The notes below the pieces were generated by a model. It ran no database searches and had not been told where the DNA came from. It saw nothing but the letters and a program-made list of their open reading frames with translations. The translations under genes were made by a program, and so were the position numbers. A stretch of 34,150 bases of DNA. It comes from Pseudomonadota bacterium. GTDB lineage: Bacteria > Pseudomonadota > Alphaproteobacteria > Micavibrionales > Micavibrionaceae. The DNA lies in the NCBI GenBank assembly GCA_029558635.1, contig JAKQEE010000067.1, forward strand, positions 1 to 34,150. Reading direction: 5' to 3'. Positions 28,574-34,150 of the stretch are shown piece after piece. The stretch's first letter is position 1. Each line of letters starts with the position of its first letter.

Positions 28574-29080
28574 ATGTTCACATGGATTTTTAGCCGACGC
28601 GCCCGAGCCATAGTTCGGCGACAGCGCGAACGCGAGCGCAGAAAATGGGAGCGGTTTTACGGGTCTCGCGAGAATACGATCCGCTCCGACTACCACAAGG
28701 ACAAGGATCACGCGATGCGGCAGATGAAGACCGCATACGAAGAAAGCGTGAACAAGCTCCGCCAGCACCACCGGCACGTACTTACTCGGTTGCGCGACGA
28801 CAGCCGTGCCGCCCTTGCCGAGAAAGAAAAAGAAATTGATCGCCTGAAAAAGATAATCGACTACAACCGCGAGGCATACGAGCTATACAGGGAGGATGCA
28901 CACGAGCTAAAGAGCATTGTCGATGACATTGAGGCCGGTGCTAGGCAGTACCAGCTTCGAGCGAGCGAGGTTATGAAATATTATGCTCGATTGAAAGACC
29001 GAGCGGAGTCGATGATGTTTCGAGTGATAAAAAAAGACGGGTCGATACGGAAGCTGTTGCAGGGGGACTCCGAAAAATGA
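28574..29080 (+). CDS. Coiled-coil protein, unknown
   Basis: 168 residues, ATG 28574. A very basic N-terminus (FSRRARAIVRRQRERERRKW) leads into a long coiled coil (EKEIDRLKKIIDYNREAYEL, and on to about residue 150). It overlaps the next gene by 4 bases (ATGA). The ribosome binding site is weak. Such proteins may scaffold DNA or protein complexes; no function is visible. Confidence 0.6.
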   Translation: MFTWIFSRRARAIVRRQRERERRKWERFYGSRENTIRSDYHKDKDHAMRQMKTAYEESVNKLRQHHRHVLTRLRDDSRAALAEKEKEIDRLKKIIDYNREAYELYREDAHELKSIVDDIEAGARQYQLRASEVMKYYARLKDRAESMMFRVIKKDGSIRKLLQGDSEK

Positions 29081-29415
29081 AAATCATCCGTTGGTTCGGT
29101 CGAGACATCGACCTCGATGATATTTACTACGTCGCATATCCAGACCAGAAACGAGAAATGACAGAGCGCGAACTCATGGAGTATCATCAGGCATTGGCTT
29201 TGCCGGATAAGATACGCTATGACATCGTTTCTAGGCTTGATCCCCGCAAAAACCCGAATTACCTTCCCGTTACTGGACGGGAGCTTCTTGATATACAGGT
29301 TCGCGGTTACATCCCGACGTTCGATACATATTTCCCAACGACAAAACGGGTGATGTTCTTCCCGGCGAGGGCCATATCTGATTATTACGTTAAACATTCA
29401 TCGACATTGAGATGA
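29077..29415 (+). CDS. Phage protein of unknown function
   Basis: 112 residues starting in an ATGA overlap. MKIIRWFGRDIDLDDIYYVAYPDQ, a helical middle (MTERELMEYHQALALPDKIR), then a strand-rich end. No family recognised. It is coupled to the next gene by overlapping stop and start. One of a string of small coupled genes from 28.5 to 31.9 kb that probably share one transcript. Confidence 0.62.
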   Translation: MKIIRWFGRDIDLDDIYYVAYPDQKREMTERELMEYHQALALPDKIRYDIVSRLDPRKNPNYLPVTGRELLDIQVRGYIPTFDTYFPTTKRVMFFPARAISDYYVKHSSTLR

Positions 29416-29585
29416 TGGAAAACAAGGCAATGGAAAACAGCAGAGTGATTAGATATGTTCCGATTCCAGAAGGAGTTGATTTCGTGCGTGTAGGTCGGTT
29501 CTTCCTGAAAATCCAGTATGATCCCGCGAAGGATGCGGTCATAATAAACGACGACATAACGATTAGGGATGGAGGCCGTAGATGA
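29412..29585 (+). CDS. Small protein, unknown
   Basis: 57 residues from ATG 29412 (second ATG at 29415). VIRYVPIPEGVDFVRVGRFFL, then QYDPAKDAVIINDDITIRDGG: a compact beta protein. Overlaps both neighbours by 4 bases. Too short for usual filters, but coupling and composition support it. Confidence 0.55.
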   Translation: MMENKAMENSRVIRYVPIPEGVDFVRVGRFFLKIQYDPAKDAVIINDDITIRDGGRR

Positions 29586-29860
29586 GTATGAGTTTCAGAG
29601 AGGTTTGGCAAGATTTCGTCCAGTATATGCCGGGGATAACTTTCGAGAACCACGCATCATGCGTTGGTTTCGTGGATATAGCCCGGTTGTGGAATTTCCG
29701 TGCATTTACAGAACCGGAAAAGTGCGAGGACATCATGCAGTTGGAAGGGGAAGTGTTCGTTTCCGTGCCGAATCCGAAAAGAGCGGCGGCATCGGCGAAA
29801 CGTAAAAAATCGGGGGTGGTTGACGATGATGGTTCTACTGTCGATGATATGCGTGATTAG
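29582..29860 (+). CDS. Small protein, unknown
   Basis: 92 residues, ATG 29582 in an ATGA overlap. MSMSFREVWQDFVQYMPGIT, VDIARLWNFRAFTEPEKCED, ending in a basic then acidic tail (PKRAAASAKRKKSGVVDDDG). No domain recognised. The tail overlaps the start of the following membrane protein gene by 35 bases. Confidence 0.58.
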   Translation: MSMSFREVWQDFVQYMPGITFENHASCVGFVDIARLWNFRAFTEPEKCEDIMQLEGEVFVSVPNPKRAAASAKRKKSGVVDDDGSTVDDMRD

Positions 29861-30110
29861 CGTAATCCACCTAGTATGGTATGCGTTCTCCGCTCGCGGG
29901 ATTGATGTCCAGACGGCACTCGTTTCGGTTATGTCCGCCGGAATCCTCTATCTCGCTATATTGCTACATCAGGTGATGTCCCCGGTTTTGCGGAAGAAGG
30001 CGGTTGCGGAGGTATGGGCCGACTTGTGCATGGATTCAATTTCTAGGGTGGGTGAATCCATAATGAAAGGAGTTGGAAATGTTACAGGTAAAAAAAATCG
30101 TAAAGCCTAA
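29826..30110 (+). CDS. Small two-segment membrane protein
   Basis: 94 residues from ATG 29826 (or ATG 29829). Two hydrophobic segments, about residues 2-22 (MVLLSMICVISVIHLVWYAF) and 30-50 (TALVSVMSAGILYLAILLHQ), then a basic tail. It overlaps genes on both sides. Holin-like in layout but far from the lysis cluster; function unknown. Confidence 0.55.
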   Translation: MMVLLSMICVISVIHLVWYAFSARGIDVQTALVSVMSAGILYLAILLHQVMSPVLRKKAVAEVWADLCMDSISRVGESIMKGVGNVTGKKNRKA

Positions 30111-30339
30111 AGAGCCTTCGAGGTCAGGCAACGCTTTTCACGTCGAGTTTTTCTACAAATACAAAGGGCGTCCGATGGTTCGGGTCGCCGGTAATTTCTT
30201 GGGAGGCGGGTTCAATATCTCGCAGAACAAAGTCCGTGCCATCCTCGATAACGCCGAGGCATTACGGGGTTTCGTCAAAGGCGAATACGATCAGGCAATA
30301 CTCGGTCTCGAAGAAGACGAAGTGGTTGTGGTGGAGTAA
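30079..30339 (+). CDS. Small protein, unknown
   Basis: 86 residues; ATG 30079 is six bases after AAAGGAG, which makes it better than ATG 30073. Basic start (MLQVKKIVKPKEPSRSG), beta middle (FHVEFFYKYKGRPMVRVAGN), and an acidic end (LGLEEDEVVVVE). No family recognised. Ends directly before the next ATG. Confidence 0.6.
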   Translation: MLQVKKIVKPKEPSRSGNAFHVEFFYKYKGRPMVRVAGNFLGGGFNISQNKVRAILDNAEALRGFVKGEYDQAILGLEEDEVVVVE

Positions 30340-30594
30340 ATGAGTGATAGTGCGGAGAAAGGGCGGTTCTATGTCACGGCATCGGCAATGCTGTCATCGA
30401 TTCAGCGCGGGTCAGATCAATTTTTCGACACTAAAGATGTGGAGTCGGAAAAGCTGGAAGCGTTCGCGATCATGCGTAATATCGTCGATGGCGGTGGTGT
30501 TATCGAGAAGCGAGATGTTCTGAAATTATACGCTACTATCGTTAGGTACGGTGTGGCGAGTGGGTGGAAGGATTTTACTGATGTAAACGATTGA
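30340..30594 (+). CDS. Small protein, unknown
   Basis: 84 residues from ATG 30340, immediately after the previous stop. Mostly helical, acidic to neutral (FYVTASAMLSSIQRGSDQFF, EKLEAFAIMRNIVDGGG, VLKLYATIVRYGVASGW). No recognised domain, signal or membrane segment. Confidence 0.58.
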   Translation: MSDSAEKGRFYVTASAMLSSIQRGSDQFFDTKDVESEKLEAFAIMRNIVDGGGVIEKRDVLKLYATIVRYGVASGWKDFTDVND

Positions 30595-30613
30595 TTGTGA
30601 TGGAGGATTGAAG

Positions 30614-31111
30614 ATGTCGGAGATTGTTATTAACGATGGCGAAGACGTTCAGGAGATCAAGGTCAGGTACAGGGGAATTGAAGTCATCTACGACGAGCAA
30701 AGAGATAAGTGGAAAGCGGCTATCGATGACAGTTGGTTCGAGCGCACAGGTCTCAGCGAGGCGAAGAAAAAGATTGATGATTTTTTTAGGGCCGAGCATG
30801 AGATCGAGCGTGAGTTCGTTCTGTATTATTGCGGAAGATGGAACAGAGAGAACTACGAGGTTGTCGAGATAACATCAATCCAAGACGGCGGCAAGTCGGC
30901 GTGGATCACGAGGTCGAAGCAGGAGCGTGGGAGAGGGAAGACGCGGGAAAAAGTCGATATGGAGCGTCTTTTCAGGGATTGCCCGGAGAATCGCGGGGCC
31001 GTCGAGCGCATACGGCAGATAAATGATCGAACCGAAGCCCTTCACAATGAGGCAAAGGAGATTGCGGAATCGATGATTAAATTCAATCCTACTTTCAAGG
31101 TCGGGAAATGA
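30614..31111 (+). CDS. Phage protein of unknown function
   Basis: 165 residues; ATG 30614 is seven bases after TGGAGGA and preferred to a TTG at 30608. The sequence alternates beta (IKVRYRGIEVIYDEQRDKWK) and a long charged helix at the end (IRQINDRTEALHNEAKEIAE). Highly charged and soluble. No family recognised. It overlaps the nuclease-like gene by 4 bases. Confidence 0.6.
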   Translation: MSEIVINDGEDVQEIKVRYRGIEVIYDEQRDKWKAAIDDSWFERTGLSEAKKKIDDFFRAEHEIEREFVLYYCGRWNRENYEVVEITSIQDGGKSAWITRSKQERGRGKTREKVDMERLFRDCPENRGAVERIRQINDRTEALHNEAKEIAESMIKFNPTFKVGK

Positions 31112-31692
31112 ATAATTTCATCTCAATACCTACCGATAACGGGATCGAGGACGAGGCCCGAAAGTGGCATGAAGAACATGGGTTCGTCACCCGTGTCGAT
31201 GGAATCCGCGTCGGAAATGAGCGCGAGCAGTTCGTCGGTACTGTTGGGGAGATAGGGTGTTGTGAGTTTTTCGGGGTTCCGTGGCCGAAGCTGTCCGATC
31301 CTCTCGATTACGGTTACGATTTCGTTTACGCCATGCTTTGCGTTGACGCGAAGACGGCGGCACGGCACGTCCCCCCGCATCCGAATTACGTCCACACCGT
31401 TTACAAGCGGCAATACGACAAGCTCTCGGCAGATGCCTACGTCTTCTTGACGTTCATAGAGGGTTTGCATCGTCTGGTTTTGTGCGGCTGGCTCTACCAC
31501 GAGGAAGTGAGGGAGCGCGGTCTTTTTTTCGCGGCAGGGAGCAAGGTCGTGAACGATAGCGGACATGAGATCGTGTATGAGACCGACCGCTGGCAGATCG
31601 AGTACCGGAATATGCGCCCAGTTCATGACCTGAAGATGTTGGATGAATACAAAGACCGCGATGGGGGAGAGGATGAAGCTGGTGTTGTCTAA
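31108..31692 (+). CDS. Phage PD-(D/E)XK nuclease-like protein
   Basis: 194 residues starting in an ATGA overlap. The core reads VGTVGEIGCCEFFGVP (E48/E53), DYGYDFVY (D71) and CVDAKTA (D80 and K82), followed by ADAYVFLTFIEGLHRLVLCGWL, matching phage restriction-endonuclease-like PD-(D/E)XK proteins with a G-E...D...D-x-K arrangement. Likely cuts or nicks DNA, perhaps host DNA breakdown or branch resolution. The acidic C-terminal tail overlaps the next gene by 20 bases. Confidence 0.75.
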   Translation: MNNFISIPTDNGIEDEARKWHEEHGFVTRVDGIRVGNEREQFVGTVGEIGCCEFFGVPWPKLSDPLDYGYDFVYAMLCVDAKTAARHVPPHPNYVHTVYKRQYDKLSADAYVFLTFIEGLHRLVLCGWLYHEEVRERGLFFAAGSKVVNDSGHEIVYETDRWQIEYRNMRPVHDLKMLDEYKDRDGGEDEAGVV

Positions 31693-31906
31693 CGGTGTCG
31701 AGATTCCGCTGGCGAATATCAAGGTCATGGACGTTACCGAGAAACAGCGGATCGTGGTAACGCTGGACGCTGACGACAGGCAGGTAGATCAGGAACTAAT
31801 CAACGACATCTCGCAGATGATCCAATATTTCTTTTTGCCAGCGCGGGCCATCGTTTTTTTTAAGGGGATGAAAATAGAGGTTGTCGAGGCGCACGACATC
31901 CATTAG
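31673..31906 (+). CDS. Small protein, unknown
   Basis: 77 residues from ATG 31673, preceded by GGGGGAG. Beta-rich (MKLVLSNGVEIPLANIKVMD, RIVVTLDADDRQ) with a helix (LINDISQMIQYFF). No family recognised. It precedes the ferredoxin gene with a 35-base gap. Confidence 0.6.
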   Translation: MKLVLSNGVEIPLANIKVMDVTEKQRIVVTLDADDRQVDQELINDISQMIQYFFLPARAIVFFKGMKIEVVEAHDIH

Positions 31907-31941
31907 GATAGGTCACGAAATCAGGGATTGGGGTTCCCGAA

Positions 31942-32121
31942 TTGAAGATCAACGATAACTGTAGCAGTTGCGGACAATGCGCGGAAGCGTGTTTGTGCGG
32001 AGCCATCACCTTTAAGGCGCGGTGCGGTCAAGGTTATGCCGTTGCCGCGATTGATAAGGACTTATGCGTGGAGTGCGGCAAGTGCGCCGAGATATGCCCG
32101 GCGGATGCGATCACGGATTAG
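31942..32121 (+). CDS. 2[4Fe-4S] ferredoxin
   Basis: 59 residues from TTG 31942, about eight bases after GGGG; no ATG is available upstream in frame without a stop. Two full cluster motifs are present: C7xxC10xxC13xxxC17 followed by GAI, and C42xxC45xxC48xxxC52-P followed by DAI. This is the classic bacterial 2[4Fe-4S] ferredoxin layout at its usual length; C19 and C28 are extra. It carries low-potential electrons in anaerobic metabolism or to radical-SAM and reductase enzymes. Placed between two unknown phage genes, with a GGAG at its stop serving the next gene. No redox partner is visible in the window. Confidence 0.88.
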   Translation: MKINDNCSSCGQCAEACLCGAITFKARCGQGYAVAAIDKDLCVECGKCAEICPADAITD

Positions 32122-32129
32122 GAGCGGTC

Positions 32130-33422
32130 ATGGATTGGAATAAGGATTTAAGCTATGTCAATGTCGATCTCGGTCTTTTGAATTGGCTCGTGATCCCCGT
32201 CAAAGTCATCATCTACATCATCTCGTCAGCGATTACCCGCGCCATAGAGCCATACCAGAAGCCGAAGACCCTTCCTGAAATCGATTACAAGCACATCGAG
32301 GTATTCGCGGATCAGACGGCGTTGCGGTTGCTGTCGTTCCGGTACAACGGGTACACGCTGTCATCGTTCCGGGGACAGCGCCCAAACGGAACCAATCACG
32401 ACGACGGCGATTGGTGTCTCATGGCAAGCACCCTCTATGCGTGGCGGTGTGTACTCGGTAGCGACGACGTGAAGAAACGGTCGGATGATTTCATTGAGAT
32501 CGCACGTTTCATCGATGACGATGGCCGATTGAGCCGGGGCTGGAAATGGGGGAGCGCCGGGGCCGAAGACTTACGTTTCAAATACAATATAAGCGGAGAC
32601 CAGATCGCTGGTTTCGCGTTCGCCCTTTCCCTGACCCCGCGTAGCGTCCTCATCGAAAACAAGGCCAAGATCATCAAGTTCATCGATGGCATCGTCAATA
32701 ACCGCTACCTCGTTCCCGACCCCGAGGGCCGGAGCTATTGGCGCGATTACCGCATGGGCGTTCTCGCCTACGGTGGCATGGTTCCGACCATCATGGCGCT
32801 CTTGCGCGTGGCGTGGTCTATCACCGAGAACACGCACTACCTCAAGGAATATAACCGCTTCCTTCGCAGGGCGGCGGCGCTGGCGGTGATGTTCCCGTTC
32901 GGGACACTCGCGGATGCGATTCAAGGGTATGTTTGGAACGTGACCATGATCGCGCTCGCGGCCCTCCAAAACATGCAAGTCGAGCCGAAGTGGTGGATAA
33001 AGTGCGGGATTAAGTGGGTGTGGTGGATCAATCGCCGCCACTACAACCCATTCTGGACGTTGCTGGCGAGCCGATACGTCAAGATTCCCCGAGAAGACAT
33101 CCACCACGCCGTCTATCAGCTTTCCACGGTGTCAGAGCTTGATTACACGTCTTTCGAGATGAGCGCTGGCGATTACACCCCGACATACGGGGCGGAGCCG
33201 ATCAAGGCACGGCGCTGGTTCGGGATATGTGGAAGGCGATACACCACGCTCCCGCCCCGGTACTCGGAGAAGGTTCCCGACGACTTTCTGTTTCAGCGCA
33301 CCGAGCGCATGACCTCGAATTACGGCAAGAAATTTATTGGAACCGAGGATTGGCGGTATAACATGGCCTATTACCTGTTGACGGAGGCGTTGTACCGGGT
33401 GGAGCGGAGCCGCCGTCAATGA
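32130..33422 (+). CDS. 430-residue orphan protein, helix-rich
   Basis: 430 residues. ATG 32130 has GGAG five bases upstream, overlapping the end of the ferredoxin gene; the longer frame from 32064 would overlap the ferredoxin. A hydrophobic stretch near the N-terminus (NWLVIPVKVIIYIISSAITR) is followed by many Trp/Tyr-rich helices with DDGDWCLMASTLYAWRCVLG, GWKWGSAGAEDLRFKYN, ISGDQIAGFAFALSL and WVWWINRRHYNPFW. The SGDQxxGxxFxL repeat-like helices suggest an (alpha/alpha) toroid, as in some glycan-active enzymes, but no catalytic motif is certain. Possibly membrane-associated. Unknown function. Confidence 0.6.
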   Translation: MDWNKDLSYVNVDLGLLNWLVIPVKVIIYIISSAITRAIEPYQKPKTLPEIDYKHIEVFADQTALRLLSFRYNGYTLSSFRGQRPNGTNHDDGDWCLMASTLYAWRCVLGSDDVKKRSDDFIEIARFIDDDGRLSRGWKWGSAGAEDLRFKYNISGDQIAGFAFALSLTPRSVLIENKAKIIKFIDGIVNNRYLVPDPEGRSYWRDYRMGVLAYGGMVPTIMALLRVAWSITENTHYLKEYNRFLRRAAALAVMFPFGTLADAIQGYVWNVTMIALAALQNMQVEPKWWIKCGIKWVWWINRRHYNPFWTLLASRYVKIPREDIHHAVYQLSTVSELDYTSFEMSAGDYTPTYGAEPIKARRWFGICGRRYTTLPPRYSEKVPDDFLFQRTERMTSNYGKKFIGTEDWRYNMAYYLLTEALYRVERSRRQ

Positions 33423-33559
33423 AAACAACCGACAAAAGGGAGCGAGCCGAAAAGGAGGCGAAACCCGTTAAAACGAGCGAGCCAAACCATAATAGGGAAC
33501 CCGTAAAAGATGAGCGAGCCGAGATATGTGTGGAAACCGAGAGCAGCGAGCGAGCCTAA
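33419..33559 (+). CDS. Small highly charged repeat protein
   Basis: 46 residues from ATG 33419 in an ATGA overlap. The frame coincides with a degenerate 36-bp repeat that gives 12-residue units (KPVKTSEPNHNR, EPVKDERAEICV, ETESSERA). Charged and probably disordered. It may be a real peptide or an incidental reading of a DNA repeat tract, since the repeat continues past its stop. Confidence 0.4.
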   Translation: MKTTDKRERAEKEAKPVKTSEPNHNREPVKDERAEICVETESSERA

Positions 33560-33588
33560 TGAGATGATGAGACCGAACTAATCGAGCG
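33425..33588 (+). repeat. Degenerate 36-bp tandem repeats with GAGCGAGCC cores
   Basis: Four exact GAGCGAGCC cores at 33440, 33475, 33512 and 33548, spaced 35, 37 and 36 bases. A decayed fifth (GAGCGATG at 33583) overlaps the start of the next gene. Units two and three also share an AACCCGT block upstream of the core. It fills the junction between the 430-residue orphan gene and the MmcB-like nuclease gene. Confidence 0.7.
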
Positions 33589-34116
33589 ATGAATAAAACC
33601 GCAGAAGACATCGAAATCGCATTGGCCCGGCATTTTGATACCCGCCGGAACCTTATGATTCCTAACGCGAGTTGGGGGTTCGGGTTCCGGCACGAGATCG
33701 ACCTCTTGATGATCTCAAAATCCGGGTATGTCACGGAAATCGAGATCAAGGTCTCGAAGTATGATCTCAAACGCGACCAGAAGAAGCAGCACGGCCACGG
33801 TGGGCCGAGGATCAAAGCCGTCTATTTCGCGATGCCATCCGCGATGGCGCGATGGATAGAGTTCGTCCCGAAGGACGCGGGTGTCCTCGTGGTCACGAGC
33901 GCGGGGAAGGTGTTCGAGATCGCGAAGCCGAAGCGCAATATGAACGCGAGGCCATTTAGCGAGAGCGAGCGCGTGGACGTGTTGCGGGGTCTGGCGCTCC
34001 GGTATTGGGACTTGAAGCGAAATATTTGGGAATGGAGAACCAGACAGCGAAACATCGGGGGTGGAGATGGCGAAGACGAACTTGTTCATGACCGTGGGAC
34101 TGCCGCGATCGGGTAA
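33589..34116 (+). CDS. MmcB-like PD-(D/E)XK nuclease family protein
   Basis: 175 residues, ATG 33589. The core FRHEIDLLMISKSGYVTEIEIKVS (read as HEIDLL with E36/D38, then EIEIK with E52 and K54) followed by KYDLKRDQKKQHG matches the MmcB-type DNA repair nuclease pattern (aspartate, ExK, then a basic D..DqKw motif). A beta-rich C-terminal half (GVLVVTSAGKVFEIAKPK) follows. Acts on DNA in repair in cellular relatives; in phage possibly recombination or end processing. It overlaps the next gene by 50 bases. Confidence 0.75.
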   Translation: MNKTAEDIEIALARHFDTRRNLMIPNASWGFGFRHEIDLLMISKSGYVTEIEIKVSKYDLKRDQKKQHGHGGPRIKAVYFAMPSAMARWIEFVPKDAGVLVVTSAGKVFEIAKPKRNMNARPFSESERVDVLRGLALRYWDLKRNIWEWRTRQRNIGGGDGEDELVHDRGTAAIG

Positions 34117-34150
34117 ATCGACGTGGGCGAGGGAGCAGTCACAACGGCAT
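34067..34150 (+). CDS. P-loop ATPase/kinase-like protein (3' end missing)
   Basis: 28 residues visible from ATG 34067 to the window edge, with GTGGAG just upstream. A Walker A motif GLPRSGKST appears at residues 11-19 after a hydrophobic strand (NLFMTVG). This is typical of small phage kinases of the AAA_33 or polynucleotide-kinase group. The rest lies beyond the window, so the substrate cannot be judged. Confidence 0.6.
   Translation, partial: MAKTNLFMTVGLPRSGKSTWAREQSQRH

Noticed and set aside
32064..32129. Longer N-terminus (22 extra codons) for the 430-residue orphan
   Set aside because: It overlaps the second cluster motif of the ferredoxin gene in another frame. ATG 32130 has its own GGAG.
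33425..33588. 36-bp spaced repeats as a CRISPR array
   Set aside because: Only nine bases are well conserved per unit and there are no distinct repeat and spacer blocks, so it is a degenerate tandem repeat.

Overview
The window looks like part of a tailed double-stranded DNA bacteriophage or prophage genome. Every gene I can support lies on the + strand. Genes are tightly packed, many with ATGA or TGATG stop/start overlaps, and most have strong AGGAGG-like ribosome binding sites. Tail-fibre-like, lysis-like, Red-type recombination, SSB, replisome-organiser and phage nuclease genes occur together. The host cannot be named. A spanin-like gene pair suggests a Gram-negative envelope, and a small 2[4Fe-4S] ferredoxin gene suggests low-oxygen metabolism; both are inferences. 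No terminase, capsid, portal, integrase, tRNA, rRNA or CRISPR array is visible.

Layout. (1) 1-13.7 kb: virion and host-recognition module. It holds a giant beta-rich protein cut by the left edge, two tandem lectin-like (LamG-type) paralogues, a STAS-domain protein, repeat proteins, a permuted NlpC/P60-like peptidase and a series of related beta-sandwich modules. (2) 13.7-15.9 kb: probable lysis cassette with a C39-like peptidase, several small membrane proteins and a nested spanin-like pair, closed by a strong terminator at 15956-15985. (3) 16.0-19.9 kb: an operon of small unknown genes plus a DUF932 gene, driven by a promoter at 16049-16077. Its genes are separated by structured RNA: two type II hammerhead ribozymes (about 16827-16884 and 17275-17333), then four long hairpins. 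Most leaders end in a shared AAAATCAGG(A/G)G ribosome-binding segment. Terminators at about 19845-19924 close it. (4) 19.95-23.4 kb: recombination operon with its own promoter: small proteins, a RecT/Bet annealase, a PD-(D/E)XK exonuclease, a coiled-coil protein and SSB. (5) 23.4-26.3 kb: replication operon with a third promoter of the same type and a replisome organiser whose gene carries symmetric GCGTTAC repeats and a hexamer array, a good origin candidate. (6) 26.3-27.8 kb: an AT-richer island with a long palindrome, small zinc-finger genes and a beta-class DNA methyltransferase bounded by a 21-bp inverted repeat. (7) 27.8-34.15 kb: HNH endonuclease, many small unknown genes, a PD-(D/E)XK nuclease, the ferredoxin, a 430-residue orphan, a 36-bp repeat tract, an MmcB-like nuclease and the start of a P-loop kinase-like gene.

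How it fits together: promoters of one sequence type (TTGAC[A/G], 17-18 bp, TACnnT) start modules 3, 4 and 5. In module 3 the polycistronic RNA would be cut by the ribozymes and punctuated by hairpins into near-monocistronic pieces. Modules 4 and 5 give annealing and exonuclease recombination plus replication initiation. The most noteworthy observations are the paired hammerhead ribozymes in phage gene leaders, the phage ferredoxin, the phage STAS protein with a conserved phospho-acceptor-type serine, and the methyltransferase island with its inverted-repeat borders.
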